Shown: positions 9,701-17,485, counted from the first letter of the stretch. The stretch: DNA of 45,862 nt from Sphingomonas sp. CCH10-B3 (GCF_001556185.1 NZ_LSIJ01000095.1:1-45862), one strand, 5' to 3'. Numbers and translations are program-made. Notes: generated by a model from the letters alone, not told the origin.

Positions 9701-10141
9701 GCCGCGGCCGAGCGCTGGCTTGCGACAACGGGCGGCGTCGCCGACATCGCGAATCGTACGGCTATCGCAACCGATGTGTTGCGCGTGCTGGAAGATCCTC
9801 GTTTCGCCGAGCTGTTCGGCGCCGAAGCGCTTGCCGAAGCGCCGATCGCCGCAGTGATCGACGACGGCATCGTCGTGTCAGGGACAGTCGACCGGTTGCT
9901 GGTCCTGCCCGATTGCGTGCGCGTCGTCGATTTCAAGACCGGCCGGCGCGCCCCGACGACGTTGGATGAAATTCCGCCCTATCATCTGCGTCAGATGGCG
10001 GCTTATGTCGCCGCGCTTGGCGTGATTTTCCCCAAGCGGCGTGTCGAGGCGGCGCTGCTCTACACAGCCGCGCCGATAATGTTCACCCTTCCCAATACCT
10101 TGCTCGCTGCGCCCAAGCCGCGCTTCGAGGCGGCCCAATAA
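6728..10141 (+). CDS. addA: Double-strand break repair helicase-nuclease AddA
   Basis: This is a 1137-aa UvrD/RecB-type superfamily 1 helicase. It has Walker A SASAGTGKT at 29-37, a Walker B/motif II LVDEAQDTNP near residue 400, motif VMTAHGAKGLQAP around 778, and a C-terminal PD-(D/E)XK nuclease with VVDFKTGR near 1063. It is the motor and second nuclease subunit of AddAB, acting on broken DNA ends in homologous recombination. The start overlaps addB by 14 bp, which is usual for this operon. Length and motif order are complete; no frameshift is seen. Confidence 0.95.
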   Translation: MAVAEDKKLPKLLGNQARASLPDEHVWLSASAGTGKTQVLAARVFRLLLRGTDPSAILCLTFTKAGAAEMAGRITARLAAWVRMRDEALGHDLAALGEAPTPELRARARTLFAKLLDAPGGGIRIATIHSFCQGLLAGFPIEAGLVPGFRPIEGREEAVLMRETLAELLVDAERDGRLGIVEAIGALSVRLGEGGAEEFLHACARAPAALAELPTGLQPFVRAKLDLPIGDINDVLIHACTDDEFDVDAVHRLAAANRAWGTASGGNHADIAECWIEATPAMRATMLEDLKAIGFTQAGEPRKFSAKLLAADPDYAELAIDVATRCIGLLSLRQRAAYADLLARGLEAGRAYADAYAQAKRRLGVADFDDLIRATVALLEQPGMGDWVRYKLDLATDHVLVDEAQDTNPRQWRIVRALVDEFFAGEGTKGETARTLFVVGDHKQAIFGFQGTDPIAFLAAELHFGAKARAARDEAKGIGTPFSRLSLTHSFRSTRPILEFVDAAIARIDAPGLGVDELAAHASEVPGPGTVTLWPPETGATGDADEEEWIGDATRALATRIARQIKAWLDPANPLMLESQGRALRPEDVMILVKRRGELAALIVARLYAEGVPVAGVDRLRLNAPLAVRDLLVAIRFALQPDDDLSLASLLVSPLIGWSQDDLLAAAVPRRTSLWRHLRAQVDAERLAPLYDLLARADFSTPYQLLEHLLSGPLDGRRKLLRRLGAEARDPIEELLSAALDFEARATPSLQAFLDWFDRGEVEIVRDPSTPLDAVRVMTAHGAKGLQAPLVLLADACVDPGSAPRSLLRWSVDAESDPLPIFRPKATERGGPLDAVVEQAATRDLEEHWRLFYVAATRAEERLVIAGALGPRAQGVAPPSSWYAAADRAFAALGVEGDGERIFRGTGPTGPAAAPKPAGKPSASAEPVPDWARTPAPIEARPPRPLAPSSLGGDEVSDPPPTPTLRAAAERGRLIHALLERLPSVAPETRAAAAERWLATTGGVADIANRTAIATDVLRVLEDPRFAELFGAEALAEAPIAAVIDDGIVVSGTVDRLLVLPDCVRVVDFKTGRRAPTTLDEIPPYHLRQMAAYVAALGVIFPKRRVEAALLYTAAPIMFTLPNTLLAAPKPRFEAAQ

Positions 10142-10158
10142 TGCTTTCGGCAAGACGC

Positions 10159-10187
10159 TTGAGCGCGCGTAACCACGGTCCTAAATC
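10159..10187 (+). promoter_or_regulatory. Candidate promoter of trxA
   Basis: TTGAGC (10159-10164) and TAAATC (10182-10187) are separated by 17 bp in the 86-bp gap between addA and trxA, placing a start site about 30 bp before the trxA ATG. The -10 match is weak. The gap itself suggests that trxA has its own promoter. Confidence 0.35.
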
Positions 10188-10227
10188 GTGCGTAACGGGT
10201 GTCATTACCCGAACAGGAGTTACCTTA

Positions 10228-10548
10228 ATGCCAACCATCGCAATCACCGACACCAGCTTCGAAACCGACGTGCTGAAGGCTGAAAAGCCCGTGCTCGTCG
10301 ATTTCTGGGCCGAATGGTGCGGCCCGTGCAAGGTCATCGGCCCGAGCCTCGAGGAAATTTCGGACGAGCTCGCCGACAAGCTGACGATCACCAAGGCCAA
10401 TCTCGACGACGCGCCCGATGCGGCGACAAAATATGGCATCCGCACGATCCCCAACCTCGTGCTGTTCCGCGGCGGCGAGGAAATCGCCCGCTTCAGCCGC
10501 GCGGCTCCGAAGAGCCAGATAAAGGCCTGGATCGAAGGCAACCTCTGA
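10228..10548 (+). CDS. trxA: Thioredoxin
   Basis: This 106-aa protein has the redox centre WCGPCK at residues 30-35, a cis-Pro region in IRTIPNLVLF, and normal thioredoxin length. It reduces cytoplasmic disulfides with electrons from thioredoxin reductase. The ATG at 10228 is chosen because AGGAG lies 8 bp upstream; an upstream in-frame start would add an unconserved 29-residue leader. It converges with argJ, with only 9 bp between stop codons. Confidence 0.96.
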   Translation: MPTIAITDTSFETDVLKAEKPVLVDFWAEWCGPCKVIGPSLEEISDELADKLTITKANLDDAPDAATKYGIRTIPNLVLFRGGEEIARFSRAAPKSQIKAWIEGNL

Positions 10549-10557
10549 AAGCTGTCT

Positions 10558-11778
10558 TCAGCTCCGGTAATCGGCGTTGATGCTGATATAGCCATGCGTC
10601 AGGTCGCACGTCCAAATGGTCGCGCGGCCTGACCCGAGGCCGAGATCGACGCCGATGTCGATCTCCTGACCCTTCAAATGCGCGGCGACGGGCGCCTCGT
10701 CATAGCCGACTACCGCGAGGCCGTTCGCCGTCACCTGCGTATCGCCGAAGCGGATCGATAACTTGTCGCGATCGGCGGGTTCGCCGGCTTTGCCGACCGC
10801 CATCACGACGCGGCCCCAATTGGCATCCTCGCCCGCGATCGCGGTCTTGACCAGCGGTGAATTGGCGATCGACAGGCCTATGCGGTGTGCCGACCGGTCC
10901 GATTCGGCGCCGGTCACCTCGATGCGGATGAACTTGGTCGCGCCTTCGCCGTCGCGCACGACGAGATGCGCCAGCTTCAGGCAAAGCTCCTCAAGCGCCG
11001 CGCGGAAGGCGTCGGCGCCTGCCTCATCGTCACTTGCTAGCACCGCGTTACCCGCCTTGCCGGTCGCGAACGCCAGCACGGTGTCGCTCGTCGAGGTGTC
11101 GCTGTCGACCGTGATGCATGAAAAGCTGCTGCGGTTCGCCGCCAACAGCGCCGATTGCAGATAGGCCGGGGCAACAGCGGCATCCGTGAAGATGAAGCCG
11201 AGCATCGTCGCCATGTCGGGGGCGATCATCCCTGATCCCTTGATGATACCGACCAAAGTGACGATGCGGCCATCAACCACGGCCTGCGTCATCGCGCCCT
11301 TGGAGAACGTGTCGGTCGTGCCGATCGCGGCAGTTGCCTCAGCCCAGTCGCAGGCGGGCGCCGCAAACGCCGCATCAAGTCCTGCTTCGGCCTTGTCGAT
11401 CGGCAGCGGCACCCCGATCACGCCGGTCGAGGCGATGAACACGTCCGAGGGCTGGCAGCCGAGATGCTGCGCGACGCGCCCGGCAATGGCCTCGACGGCG
11501 GCAATACCTCGGTGGCCGGTGAAGGCATTGGCATTGCCGGCATTCACCACCAGCGCGCGCGCCGACCCCAGCACCAGCGCCTTGCGACACCAGTCGACCT
11601 CGGGCGAGGGGCAGCGGCTTTGGGTCAGCACGCCCGCGACGCTCGTGCCCTCGTCGAGCGCCACAAAGGTCAGGTCGCATCGGTCCCACGTCTTGTACCG
11701 CGCGCGGGCGACGCGCGGCGCGACACCCGCGACGGGCGGCAGATCGGGAAAGGGCAGGGCAAGCGGGGAGGATGACAT
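10558..11778 (-). CDS. argJ: Bifunctional glutamate N-acetyltransferase / amino-acid acetyltransferase ArgJ
   Basis: This 406-aa protein of the ArgJ family transfers acetyl from N-acetylornithine to glutamate in the cyclic arginine pathway; many members also use acetyl-CoA. The self-cleavage site is visible in GSGMIAPDMATMLGF, with Thr191 as the new N-terminal nucleophile of the beta chain. The ending GYISINADYRS is typical. The gene is single on this strand, convergent with trxA and divergent from the TonB-domain gene. Confidence 0.95.
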   Translation of the reverse strand: MSSSPLALPFPDLPPVAGVAPRVARARYKTWDRCDLTFVALDEGTSVAGVLTQSRCPSPEVDWCRKALVLGSARALVVNAGNANAFTGHRGIAAVEAIAGRVAQHLGCQPSDVFIASTGVIGVPLPIDKAEAGLDAAFAAPACDWAEATAAIGTTDTFSKGAMTQAVVDGRIVTLVGIIKGSGMIAPDMATMLGFIFTDAAVAPAYLQSALLAANRSSFSCITVDSDTSTSDTVLAFATGKAGNAVLASDDEAGADAFRAALEELCLKLAHLVVRDGEGATKFIRIEVTGAESDRSAHRIGLSIANSPLVKTAIAGEDANWGRVVMAVGKAGEPADRDKLSIRFGDTQVTANGLAVVGYDEAPVAAHLKGQEIDIGVDLGLGSGRATIWTCDLTHGYISINADYRS

Positions 11779-11834
11779 GCGGGTCGGCTCTGGTTTAGAG
11801 AGAGGGCGGGGCGTTGGTCGAACAGGGTGTTAGA

Positions 11835-12353
11835 GTGGCAGCAGTCGAACGCAAGACGATGTTGGCGGCGATCGCGCTCGGCATGGCAGCGCTCGCGCTT
11901 GCCGCCACTGCCGATGCCGCGCCATCGGGCAAAACGCGCGCCAAGGCGACCGTCAAGCCACGCCCTGCCGCCGCCGCCAAGCCGGCTGCGCCGACGCCTA
12001 CACCCGCACCGACGCCGACGCCGACACCAGTCGCATCGGGCACCGATCCCGAGCCGGTCGGCGTGCTCGCCGATTGGTTTCCGGCGGATTCCTACCCGCA
12101 GCAGGCGCGGGCGAAGGGTGTCGAGGGGCGCGTGACCTTCGCGCTCGACATCGACGCGCTCGGGCGGATCACCCAGTGCCATGTCATCGAAGGCAGCGGA
12201 TCGGACTTGCTTGATTCGGCGACCTGCACGCAGGCGATCATCAACGGTCGCTTCCGTCCCGGGCGTGATGCTGCCGGCAAGCCGGTCGCCAAACCGTGGC
12301 GCTCGACGATGCGCTGGAAGCTGGCTGAAGGATTGGCTTCAGGCGACGAGTGA
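11835..12353 (+). CDS. Periplasmic TonB C-terminal domain protein
   Basis: This 172-aa protein has a basic n-region (VERK), a hydrophobic stretch and a likely AxA cleavage (ADA/AP) near residue 26. An Ala/Pro/Lys-rich spacer follows, with PTPTPAPTPTPTP, then a TonB-like C-terminal domain (YPQQARAKGVEGRVTFALDI, C in QCHVI, RFRPGRDAAGKPV). The GTG at 11835 is preferred because it gives a complete signal peptide; TTG 11814 and ATG 11859 are alternatives. Canonical TonB keeps an uncleaved anchor for ExbBD; here the leader looks cleavable, so an energy-transducing role is uncertain. Transcribed divergently from argJ across 56 bp. Confidence 0.75.
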   Translation: MAAVERKTMLAAIALGMAALALAATADAAPSGKTRAKATVKPRPAAAAKPAAPTPTPAPTPTPTPVASGTDPEPVGVLADWFPADSYPQQARAKGVEGRVTFALDIDALGRITQCHVIEGSGSDLLDSATCTQAIINGRFRPGRDAAGKPVAKPWRSTMRWKLAEGLASGDE

Positions 12354-12450
12354 TGCGCGCGGCTTCTGGGCCTGTGGCGCACAATGGATTTAAGTTGGAC
12401 GTTCGGTTCGGCAATGCTTATGTCGCTCGCGTGCTAGTCATCGTCCTGTC

Positions 12451-12705
12451 ATGAACCTGCTGCTGATCCTCTCGGCCTTGCTTTCGGCGCTTTCGGGCGT
12501 CGGATCGGCTGCGCGCCCGGTCGTCCCGCAGGCGCTGACCGCGCAAGTCATCGGCGCATCCGTCGCCGCGCATGCGGCGTCGGTCCGGCAACAGCGACCG
12601 GCGCAACCGCATCCCCGCCGCGTGCAACTGGCCGCCTCGCCGCGCCTGTCGGTGCTGGATCTGGCCGTCGCAGAGCCCATTTTCGCACGTCGTCGGCGCG
12701 AATAG
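12451..12705 (+). CDS. Small signal-peptide protein upstream of secA, possible secretion-monitor leader
   Basis: This 84-aa ORF begins with a hydrophobic leader (LLLILSALLSALSGVGSA) lacking a charged n-region. A Gln/Pro/Arg-rich middle (RQQRPAQPHPRR) and a very basic end (ARRRRE) follow. It lies 96 bp upstream of secA on the same strand with no other gene between. No family is recognised. The position and architecture resemble SecM-type leader peptides that couple secretion to secA translation, but the E. coli SecM arrest motif and the RAPP/RAGP motifs of other arrest peptides are not present. It could instead be an ordinary small periplasmic protein. Confidence 0.55.
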   Translation: MNLLLILSALLSALSGVGSAARPVVPQALTAQVIGASVAAHAASVRQQRPAQPHPRRVQLAASPRLSVLDLAVAEPIFARRRRE

Positions 12706-12714
12706 CGCGGCCTG

Positions 12715-12779
12715 TCGGGCCGGTTGCGGCCCGATCCTACCGTCCGTCTTTCTGGCGCCGCCCATGCGGTGGACCGCAT
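12715..12779 (+). promoter_or_regulatory. secA: Two hairpins in the secA leader
   Basis: Hairpin 1 has stem TCGGGCC (12715-12721) pairing with GGCCCGA (12728-12734) around a 6-base loop. Hairpin 2 is ATGCGGTGGACCGCAT (12764-12779), effectively a 6-bp stem with a 4-base loop. It ends 11 bases before the AGGA ribosome-binding site (12791-12794) of secA. They may act in termination or translational control; neither has a U-run. Confidence 0.45.
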
Positions 12780-12801
12780 CATCATATTTCAGGATATCTC
12801 T

Positions 12802-15540
12802 ATGCTCGGCAGTATCGCCCGCACGCTGTTCGGTTCGTCGAACGACCGTTACGTCAAATCGCTTCGCCCGATCGTCAACAAGATCAATGCTCTCGAACCG
12901 CAGATTCAGGCGCTGAGCGACGACGATCTCGCGCGCCAGACCGTCGTTTTCCGCGAACGGCTCGCGAATGGCGAAACGCTTGACGCACTGCTTCCCGAGG
13001 CCTTTGCAACCGTGCGCGAAGCCGCACGCCGCGTGCTCGGGCAGCGCCATTACGACGTGCAGATGGTTGGTGGCATCGTGCTCCACCGCGGTGAAATCGC
13101 CGAAATGCGCACCGGCGAGGGCAAGACGCTCGTCGCCACGCTCGCGACCTATCTCAACGCGCTGCCCGGCACCGGCGTCCATGTCGTGACGGTCAACGAC
13201 TATCTCGCGGCGCGCGACGCCGATTGGATGGGGCAGGTCTATCGCTTCCTTGGCATGACGGTCGGGACGATCATCCCGAACCTGAGCGAGCAGGAACGGC
13301 GGATCGCCTATCACGCCGACATCACTTACGGCACCAACAACGAATTCGGCTTCGATTATCTGCGCGATAACATGAAGTACGACCGCGAGAGCATGGTCCA
13401 GCGCAAGTTCAATTTCGCGATCGTCGACGAAGTCGATTCGATCCTGATCGACGAAGCGCGTACGCCATTGATCATCTCGGGTCCGACCGACGACAAGACC
13501 GACCTCTACATGCGCGTCGATGCGATCGTGAAGCAGCTTGTCCCCAAGGATTATGATTTCGACGAAAAGCAGCGCTCGATCATCCTGACCGAGGATGGCA
13601 CCGAAAAGGCCGAGCGGATGCTCGAGGAGGCCGGGCTGCTCGAAGGCGCGAACCTCTACGACTTCGAAAACACCCAGGTCGTGCATCACCTCAACCAGGC
13701 GCTGCGTGCGAACGTCATGTTCAAGCGCGACACCGACTACATCGTCAAGGACGGCAAGGTCGTCATCATCGACGAATTCACCGGTCGCATGATGGACGGG
13801 CGGCGCTGGTCGGAAGGGCTGCACCAGGCGGTCGAAGCCAAGGAAGGCGTCGACATCGAGCCCGAGAACCAGACGATGGCCTCGATCACGTTCCAGAATT
13901 ATTTCCGCATGTACCCGAAACTGTCGGGCATGACCGGGACGGCGGCGACCGAAGCCGCCGAATTTTACGACATCTACAAGATGAATGTCGTCACGATCCC
14001 GACCAACGTGCCGGTGCAGCGGATCGACGAGGAGGACGAATTCTACAAGAACACGCAGGACAAGTTCGCCGCCATCGCCAAGAAGATCAAGCACCACGCC
14101 GATCGCGGTCAGCCGGTGCTGGTCGGCACGGTCTCGATCGAGAAGTCTGAACTGCTCAGCGAATTCCTCGTCAAGGAAGGCGTCGCGCACGAAGTGCTCA
14201 ATGCCCGCCAGCACGAGCGCGAAGCCCATATCGTCGCGCAGGCCGGTCGCAAGTCGGCAGTGACGATCGCGACCAACATGGCCGGGCGCGGCACCGACAT
14301 CCAGCTTGGCGGCAACGTCGAGTTCCGCGTCAACGACGAACTCGGCGAGATGCCCGAAGGCCCCGAGCGCGACGCCGCGATTGCGCGCATCAAGACCGAA
14401 GTCGCTGCCGAGAAGGAAGAAGTGCTCGCCGCCGGCGGGCTGTTCGTGCTTGGCACCGAGCGCCACGAAAGCCGCCGCATCGACAACCAGCTGCGCGGCC
14501 GCTCGGGGCGTCAGGGCGACCCCGGCCTCAGCCGCTTTTACCTCTGCCTCGACGACGATCTGCTGCGCATCTTCGGCCCCGACACAATGTTCGCGCGCAT
14601 GATGCGATCGAACATCGCCGATGGCGAGGCGATCGGCTCGAAATGGCTGTCGAAGGCGATCGAGACCGCGCAGAAAAAGGTCGAAGCGCGCAACTACGAC
14701 ATCCGCAAGCAGGTCGTCGAGTATGACGACGTGATGAACGACCAGCGCAAGGTGATCTACGAACAACGTAACGACATCATGGATGCCGATGCGGTGAGCG
14801 ACATCGTCAGCGACATGCGCGCCGAAACGGTCAACACGATTGTCGGCGAGGCCTGCCCGGTCGGCAGCTATCCCGAGCAATGGAATGTCGACCTGCTGAT
14901 CGAACGGACCGAAGCGCTGCTCGGTGTTTCACCGCCTGTGCGCGACTGGATGGGCGAGGATGCGATCGACCCCGAAATCGTCGAAACGCGCGTGCGCGAG
15001 CTGGCGGACGCGCATGTCGCCGAGAAGGCGGCAGGCCTCGAACCCGACACCTGGACGCAAGTCGAAAAGTCGATCCTGCTGCAGAACCTCGACCATCACT
15101 GGAAGGAGCATCTGGCGACGCTCGATGCGCTGCGCCAGGTCGTCCACCTTCGCGCCTATGCGCAAAAGACGCCGCTCAACGAATATAAGCAGGAAGCCTT
15201 CCAGCTGTTCGAGCGCATGCTCGGGCTGATCCGCGAGGATGTGACACGCACGATCGCCCATGCGCAGTTCCAGTTCCAGCAGCCGACCGACCTGCCCGAA
15301 CTCCCCGATTTTCTGACCACGCATTTCGACCCGTTCAGCGGCGAGGACGACACGCGCGACATTGACGCGGGCTCGCTCGGCCTCGTCACCACGCGGCTCG
15401 CACCCGCGCCGCTGGCGCTGGCGGCTTCGGCGGAGGGGCTGGGCGCCGATCCTGCGGCATGGGAAGGGCAGGTCAGCCGCAACGCGCCGTGCCCGTGCGG
15501 ATCGGGCAAGAAGTACAAGCACTGCCACGGGGCGCTTTGA
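12802..15540 (+). CDS. secA: Preprotein translocase ATPase SecA
   Basis: This 912-aa protein is the cytoplasmic motor that drives unfolded preproteins through SecYEG. Walker A MRTGEGKT is at residues 102-109, the DEVD Walker B in [14 protein letters not shown] near 208, helicase motif [10 protein letters not shown] around 491, and the C-terminal zinc/SecB-binding tail [13 protein letters not shown] at the end. The ATG at 12802 follows AGGA (12791); an upstream in-frame start at 12724 would add 26 unconserved residues. Complete and typical in length. Confidence 0.97.
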   Translation: MLGSIARTLFGSSNDRYVKSLRPIVNKINALEPQIQALSDDDLARQTVVFRERLANGETLDALLPEAFATVREAARRVLGQRHYDVQMVGGIVLHRGEIAEMRTGEGKTLVATLATYLNALPGTGVHVVTVNDYLAARDADWMGQVYRFLGMTVGTIIPNLSEQERRIAYHADITYGTNNEFGFDYLRDNMKYDRESMVQRKFNFAIVDEVDSILIDEARTPLIISGPTDDKTDLYMRVDAIVKQLVPKDYDFDEKQRSIILTEDGTEKAERMLEEAGLLEGANLYDFENTQVVHHLNQALRANVMFKRDTDYIVKDGKVVIIDEFTGRMMDGRRWSEGLHQAVEAKEGVDIEPENQTMASITFQNYFRMYPKLSGMTGTAATEAAEFYDIYKMNVVTIPTNVPVQRIDEEDEFYKNTQDKFAAIAKKIKHHADRGQPVLVGTVSIEKSELLSEFLVKEGVAHEVLNARQHEREAHIVAQAGRKSAVTIATNMAGRGTDIQLGGNVEFRVNDELGEMPEGPERDAAIARIKTEVAAEKEEVLAAGGLFVLGTERHESRRIDNQLRGRSGRQGDPGLSRFYLCLDDDLLRIFGPDTMFARMMRSNIADGEAIGSKWLSKAIETAQKKVEARNYDIRKQVVEYDDVMNDQRKVIYEQRNDIMDADAVSDIVSDMRAETVNTIVGEACPVGSYPEQWNVDLLIERTEALLGVSPPVRDWMGEDAIDPEIVETRVRELADAHVAEKAAGLEPDTWTQVEKSILLQNLDHHWKEHLATLDALRQVVHLRAYAQKTPLNEYKQEAFQLFERMLGLIREDVTRTIAHAQFQFQQPTDLPELPDFLTTHFDPFSGEDDTRDIDAGSLGLVTTRLAPAPLALAASAEGLGADPAAWEGQVSRNAPCPCGSGKKYKHCHGAL

Positions 15541-15555
15541 CCGGGCGCATAACAA

Positions 15556-15583
15556 CGGGCAGGCGCCACAGAGCGCCTGCCCG
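15556..15583. terminator. Bidirectional terminator-like hairpin between secA and the convergent secreted-protein gene
   Basis: A perfect 11-bp stem CGGGCAGGCGC/GCGCCTGCCCG with a 6-base loop lies 16 bp after the secA stop and 9 bp before the convergent stop. The plus side lacks a T-run; the minus side reads TTGTTA. It most likely insulates the two convergent units. Confidence 0.6.
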
Positions 15584-15591
15584 CCTTCGGC

Positions 15592-16356
15592 TCATGAGCC
15601 GGACTTGGGTCGCGATGCGTTGCGCGCAAATTCCTCGAAATCGGCCTTGAAGACGTTCACAAGTTCGTTGTTTGCGGCTTGTACATCCTCGCCTTCCTTG
15701 GGCGGGAAGAGCTTGAGGCCGTTGCCGCCCCAGCCCTTGTAGATGGCAGGCTTGTCAGTCGCCGCGCCGAAATCCCGGAAGATGAACAGCGTCTTGAGCG
15801 AACGCCCGTAAATCGCCGCCTTCTGGTAAAAGACGTCGGCGACAATCAGTTCCGAATAGCAGCGCGATGTGGAATCGGCGCGCCGGGTCGAAATCTTGTT
15901 TACGGTTTTGCGATCGAGCGGTTGATCGTGCAGGACGATGCGGCTTGGCCGGATCTTGAGCAGCGCGCTAAGATCGAGCGAGCCGAGCGCTTTGGCCTGG
16001 CCCTCGCTGTCGAGGGCACTTGCAATTGCGGCTTTGCGGGCTTGGTCGCCCTTGGCATGTCCGGCGCTGTCGGCAACCGAGCCTGCAATTCCAAAGCCGG
16101 ACAGCCAGCCGGTGGTCATCGCCGAGAAGCGCTCGGCGGGCCAGACGTGAATTTCGCACGGATTGTCGGGCACGGGGACCTGCTCTGGCGCGACCGCGGC
16201 GGTCGGCGCCGCCGGGGCGGGGGGCGGCAAAGCCGCCGGTGCGGCCGCCGGTGCTGCGGGGGCCCGGGAAGTCGGCGTCTGTTGAGCGAGGCTGACCGAG
16301 CCGAGCGTTGCGGTGAACAGCGCAGCCACTGCCACGCCCCGATAACGATGCTTCAT
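15592..16356 (-). CDS. Secreted protein of unknown function, tandem paralogue A
   Basis: This 254-aa protein has a signal peptide (MKHRYRGVAVAALFTATLG, cleavage near LAQ), an Ala/Pro-rich linker at about 27-60, and then a domain opening with NPCEIHVWPAERF. Later features are SRCYSELIVADVFYQ, LFIFRDFG, GLKLFPPKEGED and an alpha-helical end. It shares the whole domain with the next upstream gene (16400-17038), including two Cys (in PCEIHVWP and in RCYSEL) that could form a disulfide. ATG 16356 has GGAG about 10 bases upstream. No known family is recognised; a periplasmic or outer-membrane-associated role is inferred from the signal peptide only. Confidence 0.72.
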   Translation of the reverse strand: MKHRYRGVAVAALFTATLGSVSLAQQTPTSRAPAAPAAAPAALPPPAPAAPTAAVAPEQVPVPDNPCEIHVWPAERFSAMTTGWLSGFGIAGSVADSAGHAKGDQARKAAIASALDSEGQAKALGSLDLSALLKIRPSRIVLHDQPLDRKTVNKISTRRADSTSRCYSELIVADVFYQKAAIYGRSLKTLFIFRDFGAATDKPAIYKGWGGNGLKLFPPKEGEDVQAANNELVNVFKADFEEFARNASRPKSGS

Positions 16357-16399
16357 TTCCAAACGTCTCCGTGCTGAGGAATCATCAAATGGCGACACG

Positions 16400-17038
16400 T
16401 CATTTCTTGCGGGGTTCAGCAAATACGTAGCCGCTGAATTGGGTGATGTTGGCTTTAAATGCTGCTGCGAGCTCGGCAGCGGCTGCCGCCTCACTCTCGG
16501 GCTGCTTGGCCGGGAATATCTTGAGCGGCGTTGCTGCCCAACCGATGAAGGTGCGCATCGACAGGGGCTGTGCCCCGAAGTCGTCGTAGATTGCGAGCGT
16601 CCTCAAATTTCGACTACCCAGCCCCGAACGACTGAAAAAAATCTTGGCGATCGTCAATTCCCGGTAACACGCTGCGGTCGAAGCGGTCTGGCGCCCGGTG
16701 GGCGGGCCGGTGACACGACGCTGCGAAACTTCACTATGAACCGTCACCACGGCGCCGGGCGCCCGCAGTAGCGCCGCGAAGTCGATCGCTCTCAAATGCG
16801 CGCGCTGTTCCTCGGGATCGAGTGCTGTCCGCGGTACTGCACGTTCGGTCACCCGTCCGCCATGCGGCGTGATGGCCGAGTCGAGCACATTGTTCCAGAT
16901 AGCGCCCTCGGTCAGGGAATTGAGCCGCGCCGATGGCCAGACATGAATTTCGCAAGGCGCAGTGGGTGCGTCTTGCGCACAAGCAATCGAGGGGATCAGT
17001 ATCGCGAGCCACAGCAGGGCATGCCGTCTGCGGTTCAT
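16400..17038 (-). CDS. Secreted protein of unknown function, tandem paralogue B
   Basis: This 212-aa protein has a signal peptide ending near SIACAQ and no linker, then the same domain as its neighbour: PCEIHVWPSARL, LRAIDFAALL, ACYRELTIAKIFF, LAIYDDFG, PLKIFPAKQPE and an Ala-rich helix. The two domain cysteines are conserved. The Cys in SIAC might make it a lipoprotein, but the lipobox is poor. It is first in a two-gene unit, 43 bp from paralogue A. A CtrA-like site and an inverted repeat lie 30-50 bp upstream of its ATG. No function can be assigned. Confidence 0.72.
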   Translation of the reverse strand: MNRRRHALLWLAILIPSIACAQDAPTAPCEIHVWPSARLNSLTEGAIWNNVLDSAITPHGGRVTERAVPRTALDPEEQRAHLRAIDFAALLRAPGAVVTVHSEVSQRRVTGPPTGRQTASTAACYRELTIAKIFFSRSGLGSRNLRTLAIYDDFGAQPLSMRTFIGWAATPLKIFPAKQPESEAAAAAELAAAFKANITQFSGYVFAEPRKK

Positions 17039-17067
17039 GTTGATGCCCCCTGGCGATCAGCCTATAG

Positions 17068-17086
17068 TTAACCGATGTTTATCGGT
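17068..17086 (-). promoter_or_regulatory. CtrA-like site and overlapping inverted repeat upstream of the secreted paralogue pair
   Basis: TTAA (17068-17071), 7 bases, TTAT (17079-17082) matches the CtrA consensus TTAA-N7-TTAA in 7 of 8 positions. It overlaps the inverted repeat ACCGAT-GTTT-ATCGGT (17071-17086). The element is 30 bp upstream of the paralogue B start. Binding is inferred. Confidence 0.35.
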
Positions 17087-17170
17087 GCTGCCAGCGGGGT
17101 CAATCCCATGGCGATCTGCATGTCTTCAGGGAAAATGGCGCGATTGCGGGTGGTTTGGCTTGCGCTCCGC

Positions 17171-17198
17171 TTGCCCCGCGCACGTTCGCTGCTATACG
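17171..17198 (+). promoter_or_regulatory. Candidate promoter of tRNA-Leu
   Basis: TTGCCC (17171-17176) and TATACG (17193-17198) are spaced by 16 bp, ending 20 bp before the mature tRNA 5' end, as expected for a short tRNA leader. Confidence 0.45.
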
Positions 17199-17218
17199 GG
17201 CGGGCCGACCGGCTGATC

Positions 17219-17303
17219 GCGGGCGTGGCGGAACTGGTAGACGCGCTGGGTTTAGGTTCCAGTATCGCAAGATGTGGGGGTTCGAGTCCCTTCGCCCGCA
17301 CCA
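17219..17303 (+). tRNA. tRNA-Leu (anticodon UAG)
   Basis: This is an 85-nt class II tRNA. The acceptor stem GCGGGCG (17219-17225) pairs with CGCCCGC (17293-17299), followed by encoded ACCA. The anticodon stem CTGGG/TCCAG encloses loop TTTAGGT, giving anticodon TAG, which reads CUN leucine codons. A long variable arm and the T-loop TTCGAGT are visible. Confidence 0.96.
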
Positions 17304-17313
17304 GTCGCCAAGA

Positions 17314-17485
17314 CTCGCGGGCGTCCGGGGGACGGTCGCGGCTTGACGGCTCCCGAGCGCAAGCGAAGGGGTCGCCCTCGCGGGCGTCCCGGGGAAGTCC
17401 GCGGCTTGGCGGCTCCCCAGCGTAAGCGAAGGGGGCGTGCCTGCGGGCGTCCGGGCACGGGCCGCCGCTTTTGGCTCCCGAGCGA
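17314..17485. repeat. Three-copy imperfect tandem repeat (63-64 bp unit) 3' of tRNA-Leu
   Basis: Copies begin at 17314, 17377 and 17441, each opening with CTCGCGGGCGTCC or a close variant and containing GCGGCTTGACGGCTCCCGAGCG-like cores. The first two copies are full (63 and 64 bp); the third fades after about 45 bp. It occupies most of the 286-bp gap between tRNA-Leu and trigger factor. No coding role is apparent; it may be a structured 3' trailer or a decayed duplication. Confidence 0.7.

Noticed and set aside
10545..10561. Inverted repeat CTGAA-N7-TTCAG between trxA and argJ as a terminator
   Set aside because: The stem is only 5 bp and is made mostly of the two stop codons; no T-run.
12418..14880. 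Minus-strand open frame of 820 codons opposite secA
   Set aside because: Reads as an Asp/His/Val-rich antisense of the conserved secA frame, with no family features.
17314..17485. CRISPR-like array
   Set aside because: The 63-64 bp units are directly adjoining with no unique spacers and no cas genes.
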